39,995 nucleotides of DNA from a virus. Below, one piece after another: positions 1 through 7,936 of this stretch. Both the position numbers and the translations under genes were made by a program. Numbering within the stretch: the stretch's first letter is position 1; every line of letters starts with the position of its first letter. The notes beneath the pieces were generated by a model, which was given only the letters and a program-made list of their open reading frames with translations, had not been told where the DNA came from and did no database searches. The DNA lies in IMG/VR virus record IMGVR_UViG_3300025030_000241, positions 1-39,995 of that record; one strand, written 5' to 3'.

Positions 1-49
1 TCTCACTTTTTTGCACAGTCAAAATTGAGATTCCAAAAATGAGGCAGAT

Positions 50-469
50 ATGACCAAGGGTCGAAAGCCAACACCATCAGGCGCCAAGGTGATCACAGGG
101 ACATTCCGGAAGGATCGGGACAACGAGGCGGCGGTTGATTACGAGCTCGTGGAGGAATTCCCGAAGGCTCCGGGCTACCTCAACGCAGACGGCAAGGACA
201 TGTGGAAGAAGCTCGGGCCGCAGCTTGTAGCTTCCAAGGTTCTCCAGGTGGTCGACCTCTACGCGCTCGAGCAGCTCTGTTGTTCCTGGCAGAGATTCCG
301 CGCAAAGATGAAAGCCGGGATGGAGCCGAGCGCCGCAGAAGACAACGCCATGAAATCACTCTTTGCAGAGTTCGGCATGACGCCGGCCAGTCGCTGCAAG
401 GTCACATCAACCGGCGACAAAAAGCCGGCCAACAAGTTCGCGACCAATGGGAAACGGGCGCAGGGTTGA
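50..469 (+). CDS. terS: Terminase small subunit, P27 family
   Basis: A 139-aa protein resembling P27/Terminase_4 small terminase subunits, which recognise packaging DNA and pass it to the large subunit. It has the family layout: a basic Gly-rich start (TKGRKPTPSG), a helical middle with a YLNADGKDMWKKL-type segment, and a C-terminal region ending in a basic tail. The ATG is preceded by GAGG. It is the first gene of the packaging module and is followed by the large subunit after one small insert gene. Identification rests on these sequence patterns and on position. Confidence 0.9.
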   Translation: MTKGRKPTPSGAKVITGTFRKDRDNEAAVDYELVEEFPKAPGYLNADGKDMWKKLGPQLVASKVLQVVDLYALEQLCCSWQRFRAKMKAGMEPSAAEDNAMKSLFAEFGMTPASRCKVTSTGDKKPANKFATNGKRAQG

Positions 470-480
470 AAGGAGGGGTG

Positions 481-663
481 ATGAGTGAAGGTTTTTCACT
501 GATAGGTATCGGGGCTGTTTTAACTATCATTTATTTGGTTTTTGGCATCGGAACGGCTAGGGCTGTATCGAAAATGAAAAATACAGATTTTTCTTTGTTG
601 TTTGTTTTTATGTGGCCAGTTGTTTTATTTGTTATCGCAGCGTCAGGTACTATTGAAGAGTGA
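481..663 (+). CDS. Small two-helix membrane protein inserted between terminase genes
   Basis: A 60-aa protein starting at an ATG behind AAAGGAGGGGTG. Two hydrophobic segments (about residues 4-27 and 34-56) predict a membrane hairpin. The gene is visibly AT-richer than both terminase genes, which suggests separate acquisition (a moron). Its stop overlaps the GTG start of the large terminase subunit (GTGA), so it is co-translated with that gene. I do not recognise the family; a holin-like or superinfection-exclusion role is possible but unsupported. Confidence 0.7.
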   Translation: MSEGFSLIGIGAVLTIIYLVFGIGTARAVSKMKNTDFSLLFVFMWPVVLFVIAASGTIEE

Positions 664-2354
664 AACCCTACGTCAAAATAGCCACCGATTACGCAAAGGC
701 CGCGATAGCCGACAAGAAGGGCCGCAAGTTCGGCAAGTGGATCCGGCTTGCGGCCTCTCGTTTCCTGAACGACCTCGAACGCGCCAAGAAAAAGGATTGC
801 CCGTTCCTCTTTGACGAGTGGCACGCCTGTGACCCCTGCGACTTCGTCGAGAAGCTGCCGCACGTCGAGGGTAAATGGGACAGCGACACCATTGAGCTTC
901 ACCCCGCGCAGGTTTTCTTCATCGTTCAACTCTTCGGGTTCCGGAACAGATCGACCGGGGCCCGCCGCTTCACCTCTGCGCTCTACGCCACAGCCCGTAA
1001 GTCCGGCAAGTCCACCGTCAGCTCCGCGATCCTCCTTTATTGCCAATGCTGCGAGAATGAGCCGGGCGCCCAGATCGTTTCCGCGGCTACCACGTTTCCA
1101 CAGGCTGCGATCATCTTCAACGTGGCAAAGCGCATGGTTGAAAAAACTCCGGACCTACGCGACGCTTTTGGCCTGGAATGTTGGGCTAAGGCGATCAGCC
1201 GTATGGAAACCGGCTCTTCGTTCAAGCCGATCCACGCCAAAGCATCCACCCAGGACGGCCTGAACCCTTCCCATGTCGGCCTCGATGAGATCCACGCCCA
1301 CAAGACAGCCGACCTTCTGAACGTTTTGACTTCTGCAGCCGGTGCACGGAGTAACCCTCTGTGGCTCTACACGACCACGGAAGGCTACACAAACCCAGGA
1401 CCGTGGGGCGAGATAAGGCTTTTTGCTAAAAAGCTGCTGGAGGGCGTTTTCGGAACTACTGCTGATCACTTCCTTGCTCTCTTCTGGGCCATCGATGATG
1501 AGGACAACGAGTTTGATGAAACGGTCTGGGTGAAAGCTAACCCGCTGATCGACGTCAACCCGCATCTCCTCGACGCAATCCGCAAGGAAGCCGTCGAAGC
1601 AAAGCAGATGCCCTCGAAGCTGGCCGAGTTCCGCATCAAGCGCCTGAACCGGCCCGCCTCGACCGCTGAGGGCTGGATTGACTTGATGAAGTGGCAGCAA
1701 TGCGGCGGCGAGGTTGACCTTGAATGGCTGGCACAGTTCCCTTGCTATGGCGCGTTCGACCTTGCCAGCACCCGAGATATGACCGCATTCCGCCTGGTGT
1801 GGAACGTGAAGGGTAAGATTTACACCTACGGCATGCGATGGGTGCCGCAGGACGCAGTAGCGCAAAGAACAGAGCGCGGCACCGTCCCTTACGCGGCATG
1901 GGTAGAGTCTGGACTGGTGAAGGTCACTCCCGGGAACACCACAGATTACGCAATAATCGAGCAAGACATCATTGCGGCGTTCGAGCGTTTCAAGATTCAA
2001 GGCATCGCCTACGACAGCTGGAATGCCTCCGACTTGGTAAACCGGCTCGTAGCGCAAGAACTGCCCATGATCGAGTTTATTCAAGGCCCGAAGTCCTACC
2101 ATCCCGCCATGCAACAGCTCGAACTCTTCTACATCAACGGCAACGTCTGCCATGGCGGCGATCCGGTACTGAACTGGTGTGCTTCCAACCTAGTTGCGCG
2201 CCGGGACCAGAATATGAACATGGCGCCGGACAAGAAGCGCTGCGCCGACAAAATCGACGACATGGCCGCGCTGCTCATGGCTGTCGGTATCAGCATGTCG
2301 CCGGTTGAGCAGGATGATTTTGACGATTTTCTCCGCAACCCCATCATCGTTTAA
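660..2354 (+). CDS. terL: Terminase large subunit
   Basis: A 564-aa ATPase-nuclease that translocates DNA into the prohead and cuts it (Terminase_1 type). The Walker A-like motif ARKSGKST is at residues 112-119, and a Walker B-like acidic motif lies in HVGLDEIHAH. The C-terminal RNase H-like nuclease begins at GAFDLASTRDMTAF and ends with DKIDDMAALLMA. Length is normal for the family. The start is GTG and overlaps the stop of the small membrane-protein gene by four bases. Confidence 0.95.
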   Translation: MKPYVKIATDYAKAAIADKKGRKFGKWIRLAASRFLNDLERAKKKDCPFLFDEWHACDPCDFVEKLPHVEGKWDSDTIELHPAQVFFIVQLFGFRNRSTGARRFTSALYATARKSGKSTVSSAILLYCQCCENEPGAQIVSAATTFPQAAIIFNVAKRMVEKTPDLRDAFGLECWAKAISRMETGSSFKPIHAKASTQDGLNPSHVGLDEIHAHKTADLLNVLTSAAGARSNPLWLYTTTEGYTNPGPWGEIRLFAKKLLEGVFGTTADHFLALFWAIDDEDNEFDETVWVKANPLIDVNPHLLDAIRKEAVEAKQMPSKLAEFRIKRLNRPASTAEGWIDLMKWQQCGGEVDLEWLAQFPCYGAFDLASTRDMTAFRLVWNVKGKIYTYGMRWVPQDAVAQRTERGTVPYAAWVESGLVKVTPGNTTDYAIIEQDIIAAFERFKIQGIAYDSWNASDLVNRLVAQELPMIEFIQGPKSYHPAMQQLELFYINGNVCHGGDPVLNWCASNLVARRDQNMNMAPDKKRCADKIDDMAALLMAVGISMSPVEQDDFDDFLRNPIIV

Positions 2355-2375
2355 CCTCCCGCACTACAATCTGCG

Positions 2376-2425
2376 TTGACAAAGCCCTGCAAATTGCGTT
2401 GCTTTTTTCTTGCAATGAGTAAAAT
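2376..2425 (+). promoter_or_regulatory. Control region upstream of the portal gene
   Basis: The 114-bp gap between terL and portal is AT-rich. It holds TTGACA (2376-2381), a 19-bp block nearly identical to one at 34794-34812, a dyad TTGCTTTTTTCTTGCAA (2399-2415) and TAAAAT (2420-2425). It probably acts as promoter plus operator for the head genes. The exact -35/-10 pairing is unclear because TTGCTT to TAAAAT is only 15 bp. Confidence 0.5.
2388..2406 (+). repeat. 19-bp repeat, copy 1 (upstream of portal)
   Basis: TGCAAATTGCGTTGCTTTT here matches TGCAATTTGCGTTGCTTTT at 34794-34812 at 18 of 19 positions. Both copies are intergenic, in the same orientation, and followed 13-15 bp later by a TAAA(A/G)T box. 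This suggests a phage-specific promoter or regulator-binding element. Confidence 0.75.
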
Positions 2426-2468
2426 CTTGGATTAAAGTGTGTCCGGATTGTACTCACAGGGAAATCGA

Positions 2469-3710
2469 ATGGCTAAAAAGCCTAGCGGGAAAATCAAAGC
2501 TGCGCTGTTGGATTGGCTGGGGATACCTGTCGGCTTAACTGACGGCGCTTTCTGGTCCCAAACCGCGACCAATGCTGCCGGCCAGACAGTCAACGAGCAG
2601 ACCATTCTGAAACTCACCGCCGTCTGGGCTTGCGGTCGGCTCATCTCTCAGACCATTTCAACGCTCCCGCTCGGGCTCTTTGAGAAAACCACCTCCGGAC
2701 GCTCTGCAGCAAAAAACCACTCACTCTACACAATCATCCACGACCGCCCGAACGCGAACAGCACCGCCGCGATGTTTTGGGAGTCGTTCATCCTCTCCAT
2801 GCTGTTTCACGGCAACGGCTTTGCTGAAAAGCTGAAGATCGGCAACCGACTTGTTGGGCTGAAATTCCTGAATCCGAACTGCCTGCACATCACCCAGGAT
2901 CTGAACCTCAACTATCGCTACGCCTACACCGAGAATGGCAGGCGCCGCGAGATCTCCGAAGCCGACATTTTCCACGTCCCTCACTTCACCATGGGCGGGC
3001 GCTGGGGGCTTTCGGCGATCAGGTACGGCGCAAGCACGTTTGGTTCCGCTCTGGCTGCTGATACCGCCGCTAACAGCACGTTTGAGAAGGGGCTTGCTCC
3101 GACCGTGGCGCTGACGTTCCCGCACTTCCTGAAACCTGAACAGCGCGAAGAATTCAGGGGCAACCTGAAGAAAATTTCGGGCGCACTGAATGCTGGTGAA
3201 TCCCCGCTCCTTGAGGGCGGTATGGATGCAAAGGTTATCGGCATCAATCCGAAAGACGCGCAACTCCTCGAATCCCGAGTGTTCAGCGGCGAGGATGTCT
3301 GCAGGTGGTTCGGCCTCGACCCCTCCATGGTGGGGTATGGCGGCAAGGTCTCCAATTGGGGAACCGGCCTAGAGCAGAAGAACTTGAGCCTACTCAACTA
3401 CTGCCTGCGCCCGATCATGATCAAGATCGAGCAGGGCATCCTTAAAGATTTGATCTTGCCGCAAGAGCAGCCGCGACTCTACGCAGAATTCAACATTGAG
3501 GGGCTGCTCCGTGGAGACTCTGCAGCCCGCAAAGAGTTCTACGCTTCCGCGCTGCAAAACGGCTGGATGAACCGCAACCAAGTCGCCGCGATGGAAAATC
3601 AGCCTTCGCTTGAGGGTGGGGAAATTTACACGGTGCAGAGCAACCTGATACCGATTGACCAACTAGGAAAGGGGGTTCCGAGTGAAACGACAGTTACCGG
3701 CCGCGTATAG
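2469..3710 (+). CDS. Portal protein, HK97 family
   Basis: A 413-aa portal that forms the dodecameric DNA channel at one capsid vertex. The sequence is typical of HK97-type portals: an N-terminal WACGRLISQTISTLPL segment, the SLYTIIHDRPN motif, the FWESFILSMLFHGNGFAE segment and the GEDVCRWFGLDPSMVG region. I chose ATG 2469 because AGGGA lies about 7 bases upstream; the in-frame GTG at 2439 has no such site. It is followed at once by the prohead protease, as in HK97. Confidence 0.93.
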   Translation: MAKKPSGKIKAALLDWLGIPVGLTDGAFWSQTATNAAGQTVNEQTILKLTAVWACGRLISQTISTLPLGLFEKTTSGRSAAKNHSLYTIIHDRPNANSTAAMFWESFILSMLFHGNGFAEKLKIGNRLVGLKFLNPNCLHITQDLNLNYRYAYTENGRRREISEADIFHVPHFTMGGRWGLSAIRYGASTFGSALAADTAANSTFEKGLAPTVALTFPHFLKPEQREEFRGNLKKISGALNAGESPLLEGGMDAKVIGINPKDAQLLESRVFSGEDVCRWFGLDPSMVGYGGKVSNWGTGLEQKNLSLLNYCLRPIMIKIEQGILKDLILPQEQPRLYAEFNIEGLLRGDSAARKEFYASALQNGWMNRNQVAAMENQPSLEGGEIYTVQSNLIPIDQLGKGVPSETTVTGRV

Positions 3711-4509
3711 CGGGGCACCTTTCCCAGGCATCAGGTTTGACCTTTCGCCGCGCGCGCTTGAAAAGTGGAACCCGGCGATCAAGGCGGCAAGTTCTGACGA
3801 CAACACCATCACCATCTTCGACGTGATCGGGCAGGACTACTGGACCGGCGAAGGCGTGACGGCAAAGCGCATCGCAGGAGCGCTCCGGGCAATCGGTGAT
3901 AAGCCGGTAACGGTGATGGTGAACTCACCGGGCGGCGACATGTTCGAGGGTCTAGCGATCTACAGCCTCTTGCGCGAGCACCCCGCAGAGGTGACCGTCA
4001 AAGTCCTTGGCCTTGCCGCTTCCGCCGCCTCCATCATCGCTATGGCCGGAGATACCGTACAGGTTGCCCGCGCAGGATTCCTTATGATCCACAACGCATG
4101 GATCTACGCCGCCGGCAACCGCCATGAGTTCCGAGAGTACGCCGACTACCTCGAACCCTTCGACCGCTCCATGGCCGACATCTACGCCGCCCGTACCGGT
4201 TCCGACATCAAGGCGATGCAAAAGCTCATGGACGCGGAAAGCTGGATAGGGGGCAGCGATGCAATCGATCAAGGCTTTGCTGATTCGCTTCTGGCTTCTG
4301 ATGAAGTGGCAGCCGGCGAAACCAGCCAGGCGCGTGCAGCGGTCCAGCTCGATATCGCGCTCGCCAAGGCTGGGATGCCGCGCTCTGAAAGGAAAAAGCT
4401 TCTTGCCGAGTACAAGGTCTCCACGCCGTGCGCTGGGGATAACGATACGCCGTGCGCTATCTCGCTGAACGAAGAACTCGCAGAACTCAGGATGCAAATA
4501 ACCGCTTAA
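3682..4509 (+). CDS. Head maturation protease, ClpP-like
   Basis: A 275-aa serine protease of the ClpP/S14-like prohead protease type, which would cleave the capsid N-terminal delta domain and itself. Visible features are the VNSPGGDMFEG strand-turn, the nucleophile region LAASAAS (likely Ser114) and MIHNAW carrying the catalytic His137. The GTG start at 3682 lies inside the last 29 bases of the portal gene and has a very strong site, AGGAAAGGGGG. Order portal-protease-capsid supports the call. Confidence 0.92.
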   Translation: MKRQLPAAYSGAPFPGIRFDLSPRALEKWNPAIKAASSDDNTITIFDVIGQDYWTGEGVTAKRIAGALRAIGDKPVTVMVNSPGGDMFEGLAIYSLLREHPAEVTVKVLGLAASAASIIAMAGDTVQVARAGFLMIHNAWIYAAGNRHEFREYADYLEPFDRSMADIYAARTGSDIKAMQKLMDAESWIGGSDAIDQGFADSLLASDEVAAGETSQARAAVQLDIALAKAGMPRSERKKLLAEYKVSTPCAGDNDTPCAISLNEELAELRMQITA

Positions 4510-4527
4510 CCAATAAGGAGAAACATC

Positions 4528-5715
4528 ATGGCTCAGATCGAAGAAGAAGTAAAAGAAGTCAAAACGTTGCTCAAGGACGTGAACGACAAGCTGAAAGCGT
4601 CCGCTGAAGCCGCGGAGAAGCAGATCAAGGCACACTCCCAGATGAGCGAAGAGACCAAAGCCAGCGTCGACAAGCTCCTGATCACCCAGGGCGAACTGCA
4701 GTCGCGACTCCTCGCCGCCGAGCAGCTGATGGTCAGCATGGAAAACAAGGGTGCACCGGCCGGTCCCAAGTCCATGGGCCAGATGGTCACCGAGTCCGAA
4801 GCGTTCGCCAGCTTTTCCGGGCGTGGCTCCATCACCATCCCGGTGCAGAATGCCGTCACCTCACTGACCGGTTCCGCTGGGACCCTGATCGAGCCGCAGC
4901 GCGTCGGCTTCATCTCCCAGCCGGTTCAGCGCCTCACGATCCGCGACCTGCTCACCTGGGGCCGCACCGGTTCCAATGCGCTTGAATACGTCCGCGAGTC
5001 CGGTTTCACCAACGGCGCTGATGTAGTCAGCGAGAATCCCGGCAGCGACAAGCCCGAATCGGATATCACCTTCGAACTCGACTCCGCACCGGTCGCTACC
5101 ATCGCCCACTGGATCAACGCCTCGAAGCAGGTGCTGCAGGACGCCGCCATGCTAGCCTCCTACATCGACGGCCGGCTCCGCTACGGGCTGAAGCTGAAAG
5201 AAGAGGCCCAGCTGCTCAAGGGTTCCGGCGTCGGCCTCAACATCACCGGTCTGTTGACCGCTGCCACCGCCTACGTCAACCCCGGCGTCACCGTCCAGGC
5301 TGAGACCATGATCGACCGCCTGCGCCTGGCGCTCCTGCAGGTCACTCTCGCCGAGTACCAGGGCGACGGTATCGTACTTTCGCCCATCGACTGGTGCGCG
5401 ATCGAGCTGACCAAGACCACCGACAACAAGTACCTGTTTACCTCGCCGACCGGCATGACCACGCCGGGGCTGTGGGGCCGTCCGGTTGTGGACACGCAGT
5501 CCATGACTGCGGGAGACTTCCTCGTCGGCGCGTTCCAGCAGGCCGCGCAGGGCTGGGATCGCGAGGACGCAAACGTGACCATCTCCACCGAGAACAAAGA
5601 CAACTTCGTCAAGAACATGGTCACCATCCTCTGCGAGGAGCGCGTGGGCTTGACCATCTTCCGCCCCGAAGCTCTCGTTGCTGGCGACTTCGACGGCTTG
5701 CCGGCATCGGCATAA
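4528..5715 (+). CDS. Major capsid protein, HK97 fold, with delta domain
   Basis: A 395-aa Phage_capsid-family protein. Residues 1 to about 75 are charged, coiled-coil-like and heptad-rich, which fits a scaffolding delta domain removed by the upstream protease. The HK97-fold core follows from roughly residue 95 (SGRGSITIPVQ), ending in a domain with a conserved ERVGLTIFRPEALVAGDFD tail. A strong AAGGAG site precedes the ATG. A terminator directly after the gene should limit read-through, which fits high expression relative to downstream genes. Confidence 0.94.
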   Translation: MAQIEEEVKEVKTLLKDVNDKLKASAEAAEKQIKAHSQMSEETKASVDKLLITQGELQSRLLAAEQLMVSMENKGAPAGPKSMGQMVTESEAFASFSGRGSITIPVQNAVTSLTGSAGTLIEPQRVGFISQPVQRLTIRDLLTWGRTGSNALEYVRESGFTNGADVVSENPGSDKPESDITFELDSAPVATIAHWINASKQVLQDAAMLASYIDGRLRYGLKLKEEAQLLKGSGVGLNITGLLTAATAYVNPGVTVQAETMIDRLRLALLQVTLAEYQGDGIVLSPIDWCAIELTKTTDNKYLFTSPTGMTTPGLWGRPVVDTQSMTAGDFLVGAFQQAAQGWDREDANVTISTENKDNFVKNMVTILCEERVGLTIFRPEALVAGDFDGLPASA

Positions 5716-5721
5716 CCTAAC

Positions 5722-5748
5722 GGGCGAGGGCTTCGGCTCTCGCCCTTT
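5722..5748 (+). terminator. Terminator after the capsid gene
   Basis: A 10-bp stem (5722-5731 with 5736-5745, one G-T pair) capped by a TTCG tetraloop and followed by TTT. It starts 6 bases after the capsid stop codon. The short T run suggests partial termination, so connector genes may be transcribed at lower level. Confidence 0.8.
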
Positions 5749-5752
5749 AAAT

Positions 5753-5837
5753 GGAAGCTGTCCGGCATGGACGAGGACACCGGTTTGAACCCGGCTGGCC
5801 GCAAGGCTCAAGAGTTCGATTCTCTTAGCTTCCGCCA
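5753..5837 (+). tRNA. tRNA-Ser(UGA)
   Basis: An 85-nt tRNA with encoded CCA. The acceptor stem pairs GGAAGCT (5753-5759) with AGCTTCC (5827-5833), followed by GCCA. The T arm is AAGAG-TTCGATT-CTCTT. The anticodon loop TTTGAAC (5784-5790) is closed by CCGG/CCGG and gives anticodon TGA at 5786-5788. A variable arm GGCC-GCAA-GGCT marks it as class II serine type. Beginning GGAAG and ending CTTCCGCCA also match bacterial tRNA-Ser. The connector between acceptor and D stem is one base shorter than usual, so T7 may serve both as pair and as U8. It may supply UCA decoding for phage genes. Confidence 0.85.
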
Positions 5838-5951
5838 AATCTTTTTGACAAGCGGGGTGGACTCCTGGTAGTGGCGAAATCTGGTATTCAGCCTCGCATC
5901 CCGCAGAGCTTAACCGCTCTCATCGCACGGGACTGATAATCGGACGGGCTC

Positions 5952-5978
5952 GGGGCCTGCGGAAACGCTCAAGGCCCC
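5952..5978 (+). other. Strong GAAA-tetraloop hairpin upstream of the connector genes
   Basis: GGGGCCT (5952-5958) pairs with AGGCCCC (5972-5978); an inner GCG/CGC stem is closed by a GAAA tetraloop, with a TCA bulge on the 3' side. It sits 21 bases before the next start codon and lacks a T run. It could be an mRNA-stabilising element, a processing site or a weak terminator. Apart from this hairpin and the tRNA, I see no gene in the 5716-5998 gap. Confidence 0.55.
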
Positions 5979-5998
5979 CCCAACTAAAAGAGGATCGC

Positions 5999-6253
5999 AT
6001 GATAACTGTCACCCCCCTGAAAAGCTTCGACCATGAAGGGCCCCGCAAGAAAGGTGTCCCCTTCGAGTGCAGCGAGCCGACCGCGAACGCGCTGAAGCGC
6101 TGCAAGCTCGTTTCCTTCGGCGAGGTGCTGGACTTAAACCCTTCGGAGCCGGTCGTACCTTCGTCTGCATCGCTTCCGGCCCCTCCCTCAACGCAGACGA
6201 CTGTGAAGCTGTCCGAAGGTGGCGCGAAAAGGGGCCGGAAGAAAGGGCGGTAA
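5999..6253 (+). CDS. Small hypothetical protein after the capsid gene
   Basis: An 84-aa protein with AGAGGA upstream of ATG. The N-terminal 45 residues look folded (ITVTPLKSFDHEG...); the C-terminus is Pro/Ser-rich and then very basic (GGAKRGRKKGR), probably disordered. Its last 187 bases overlap the next gene in a different frame. A heptamer A-AAC-CCT at 6136-6142 in this frame would allow a -1 shift into that gene, so this could be the N-terminus of a longer product. Function not recognised; small proteins in this position are often head proteins. Confidence 0.65.
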   Translation: MITVTPLKSFDHEGPRKKGVPFECSEPTANALKRCKLVSFGEVLDLNPSEPVVPSSASLPAPPSTQTTVKLSEGGAKRGRKKGR

Positions 6254-6711
6254 TCGCGGTCAACAGTTCGTTCATGGCCGCACCTTGGGCGGATGTGCTT
6301 TACGCGATGGATCGGAACTGGTGGGCGCGGTATGTGGCCCAGGTAGAGGCGGAATGCGAAGGGTTGAGAGTGTCGCCGTTGAGCGGGATGAAGGGCGTCA
6401 GCAAGATACTGTTCAAGCACTATCAAAACAGCGGATGCGGGGCGGTATCTCTGGCCGCACATTGGAATGCGAAAAGAATCATCCTTCTCGGCTACGACTG
6501 CCAGAAGACATGCGGCAAAGCCCATTGGCACGGTGACCATCCCAAGGGATTAGGAAACGCCGGATCAATTGCAACCTGGCCGGGACAATTTAAAAAGCTG
6601 GCGGCTGATCTGACCGGCTTGGAAATCATTAATTGTAGCAGAGAAACGGCTTTGACGATGTTCGAGCGTAGGCCACTGGCAGAGGTATTAAATGAGCGTT
6701 CTCCCGCTTGA
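6067..6711 (+). CDS. DUF115-like phage morphogenesis or glycan-related protein
   Basis: Up to 214 aa from a GTG start. The recognisable domain begins near residue 29 with TFVCIASGPSLN (a nucleotide-binding-like loop), then AVIAVNSSFMAAPWADVLYAMDRNWW, and later RIILLGYDC. This pattern is found in phage proteins related to DUF115-type sugar-handling enzymes. The start is uncertain: GTG 6067 has only a distant AAAGG and lies inside the previous gene, and no better in-frame start exists before the domain. Neighbouring glycosyltransferase and methyltransferase genes suggest virion modification. Function is inferred. Confidence 0.7.
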   Translation: MQRADRERAEALQARFLRRGAGLKPFGAGRTFVCIASGPSLNADDCEAVRRWREKGPEERAVIAVNSSFMAAPWADVLYAMDRNWWARYVAQVEAECEGLRVSPLSGMKGVSKILFKHYQNSGCGAVSLAAHWNAKRIILLGYDCQKTCGKAHWHGDHPKGLGNAGSIATWPGQFKKLAADLTGLEIINCSRETALTMFERRPLAEVLNERSPA

Positions 6712-7000
6712 AGACATAAAGAGCTACCTCGACGTGTTCCACTCTGCCGACGATGTGAAGCTACAGCTTCTTCTTGACGGTGCCGAGGATGAGGCTGCAC
6801 AGTTCATGAATCGCGCCGATGTTTCTGAGTGGGAAAGCGAGTACGTTTTCAGCAGCGATTACCTGATGCCCCCCGGCACGATGCTAGGCGTTCTCCTCCT
6901 CGTTCAAGCGGCGTATCAGGCTAACCCGGATGATGCCGACAAGCTCAGGCGCGCGGCAGAAACAAAGCTCATGCCGTATAGGTTGCATCTCGGATGCTAG
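6692..7000 (+). CDS. Head-tail connector, gp6-like
   Basis: A 102-aa, mostly helical protein resembling HK97 gp6-type connectors, which form the ring under the portal. Features are the LEDIKSYLDV start, a DDVKLQLLLDGAEDEAAQFM helix and a C-terminal hydrophobic helix before a basic end (MPYRLHLGC). It starts at ATG with AGAGG upstream and overlaps the neighbouring genes on both sides. Confidence 0.85.
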   Translation: MSVLPLEDIKSYLDVFHSADDVKLQLLLDGAEDEAAQFMNRADVSEWESEYVFSSDYLMPPGTMLGVLLLVQAAYQANPDDADKLRRAAETKLMPYRLHLGC

Positions 7001-7350
7001 CGCACCGGCTGCGGCATAGGGTCGAGTTTCAGGAGCTTGTTGAGGAACAGGACAGCGAGACGGGCGCATCAGTTTTGACGTGGGTAACAGCCTTCCTTGA
7101 TTCCGATACCCCGCTGGACTCTGTACCTGCCGAAGTGCTGACTGGGCCAGGGCGCGAGTTCCGCGAATCCGGCACGACTCAGGCCGAGACGACCGCAAGA
7201 ATCAACCTACGATGGTTCCCTGGCCTTTCTTCCGAGTGGCGTCTTCTCTGGGATGGCAGGGTTTACAACATCGGCAGCATTGAGACGGACGCGACCGGTA
7301 GGCGGGAATACTGGCTCAGATGCACGGATGGGGTGAGTGATGGGCGATAA
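6994..7350 (+). CDS. Head-tail adaptor / stopper protein
   Basis: A 118-aa protein of the head-closure (Phage_H_T_join, SPP1 gp16-like) type. It starts MLAHRLRHRVEFQE, has the central ...TARINLRWFPGLSSEWRLLWDGRVYNIGSIE strand pattern, and ends with RREYWLRCTDG. These are normal for beta-barrel stoppers that seal the connector. It overlaps the gp6-like gene by 7 bases, which supports joint function. Confidence 0.85.
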   Translation: MLAHRLRHRVEFQELVEEQDSETGASVLTWVTAFLDSDTPLDSVPAEVLTGPGREFRESGTTQAETTARINLRWFPGLSSEWRLLWDGRVYNIGSIETDATGRREYWLRCTDGVSDGR

Positions 7351-7936
7351 GGCATACAGAGCGCTGCAGGACGCTTTGAAGATCCTCGTTGACGTGGGCG
7401 ACAACACCCATGCGGAGCGCGCTGTGATGCTGCTTGCCGGTGGGCTTCGTCCGGTCGCCGACGCCCACACCCGAATCCATCGCGGCGAAATGTTCACGGC
7501 TGACACAATCGCCGCGTCTCTTGCCAACAACGCAAACCTCGACATCATCATGACCACTCCCGCCACGGATTGGCCGCACTTGACAGTCAAGGCGATGATT
7601 GGCGGTGACGGAGAGTTGAGAGTTTACGAGGCGCCAGCTTTCACGGACGGGACTGTAATAACCCCGGTCAACCATAAGTTCTACAGTTCAAACACGTGGG
7701 CCGGCGCGGTGGTGCACACCCCAACAGTTTCAAGCGCTGGGACGCTAAAGATATCGCACTATATCCCAGGTGGTACGGGTGGTGTGGCGTCAGGCGGGAT
7801 CGGTGGCCGCGACGAAGAGGTTCAGTTGAAACCGTCGACATCTTATCTAATCCGACTCACCAACGTTTCAGGACAGTCGCGACGTGCTGCCCTTGACCTG
7901 ACATGGTACGAGTCTAAGGAGATCCCGGACGCATGA
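7340..7936 (+). CDS. Putative virion surface/decoration protein
   Basis: A 198-aa protein from ATG 7340, preceded by GGGG (an in-frame GTG lies one codon earlier). The N-terminus is helical; from about residue 45 (HRGEMFTADTIA) a beta-rich domain contains a Gly-rich stretch (IPGGTGGVASGGIGG) and ends in YLIRLTNVSGQSRRAALDLTWYE, which looks like a jelly-roll edge. Similar proteins occur in prophage head-tail modules without a firm function. A capsid decoration or head-fibre role is inferred. Confidence 0.6.
   Translation: MGDKAYRALQDALKILVDVGDNTHAERAVMLLAGGLRPVADAHTRIHRGEMFTADTIAASLANNANLDIIMTTPATDWPHLTVKAMIGGDGELRVYEAPAFTDGTVITPVNHKFYSSNTWAGAVVHTPTVSSAGTLKISHYIPGGTGGVASGGIGGRDEEVQLKPSTSYLIRLTNVSGQSRRAALDLTWYESKEIPDA

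Noticed and set aside
1155-2153. 332-codon minus-strand frame opposite the large terminase gene
   Set aside because: Shadow of terL, which has full motif support on the plus strand.
5850-5968. Possible second tRNA (GCGGGGTGG...; CCGCAG...CTGCGG ends) after tRNA-Ser
   Set aside because: No TTCGA-type T loop and no anticodon stem can be formed, so only the hairpin at 5952-5978 is kept.
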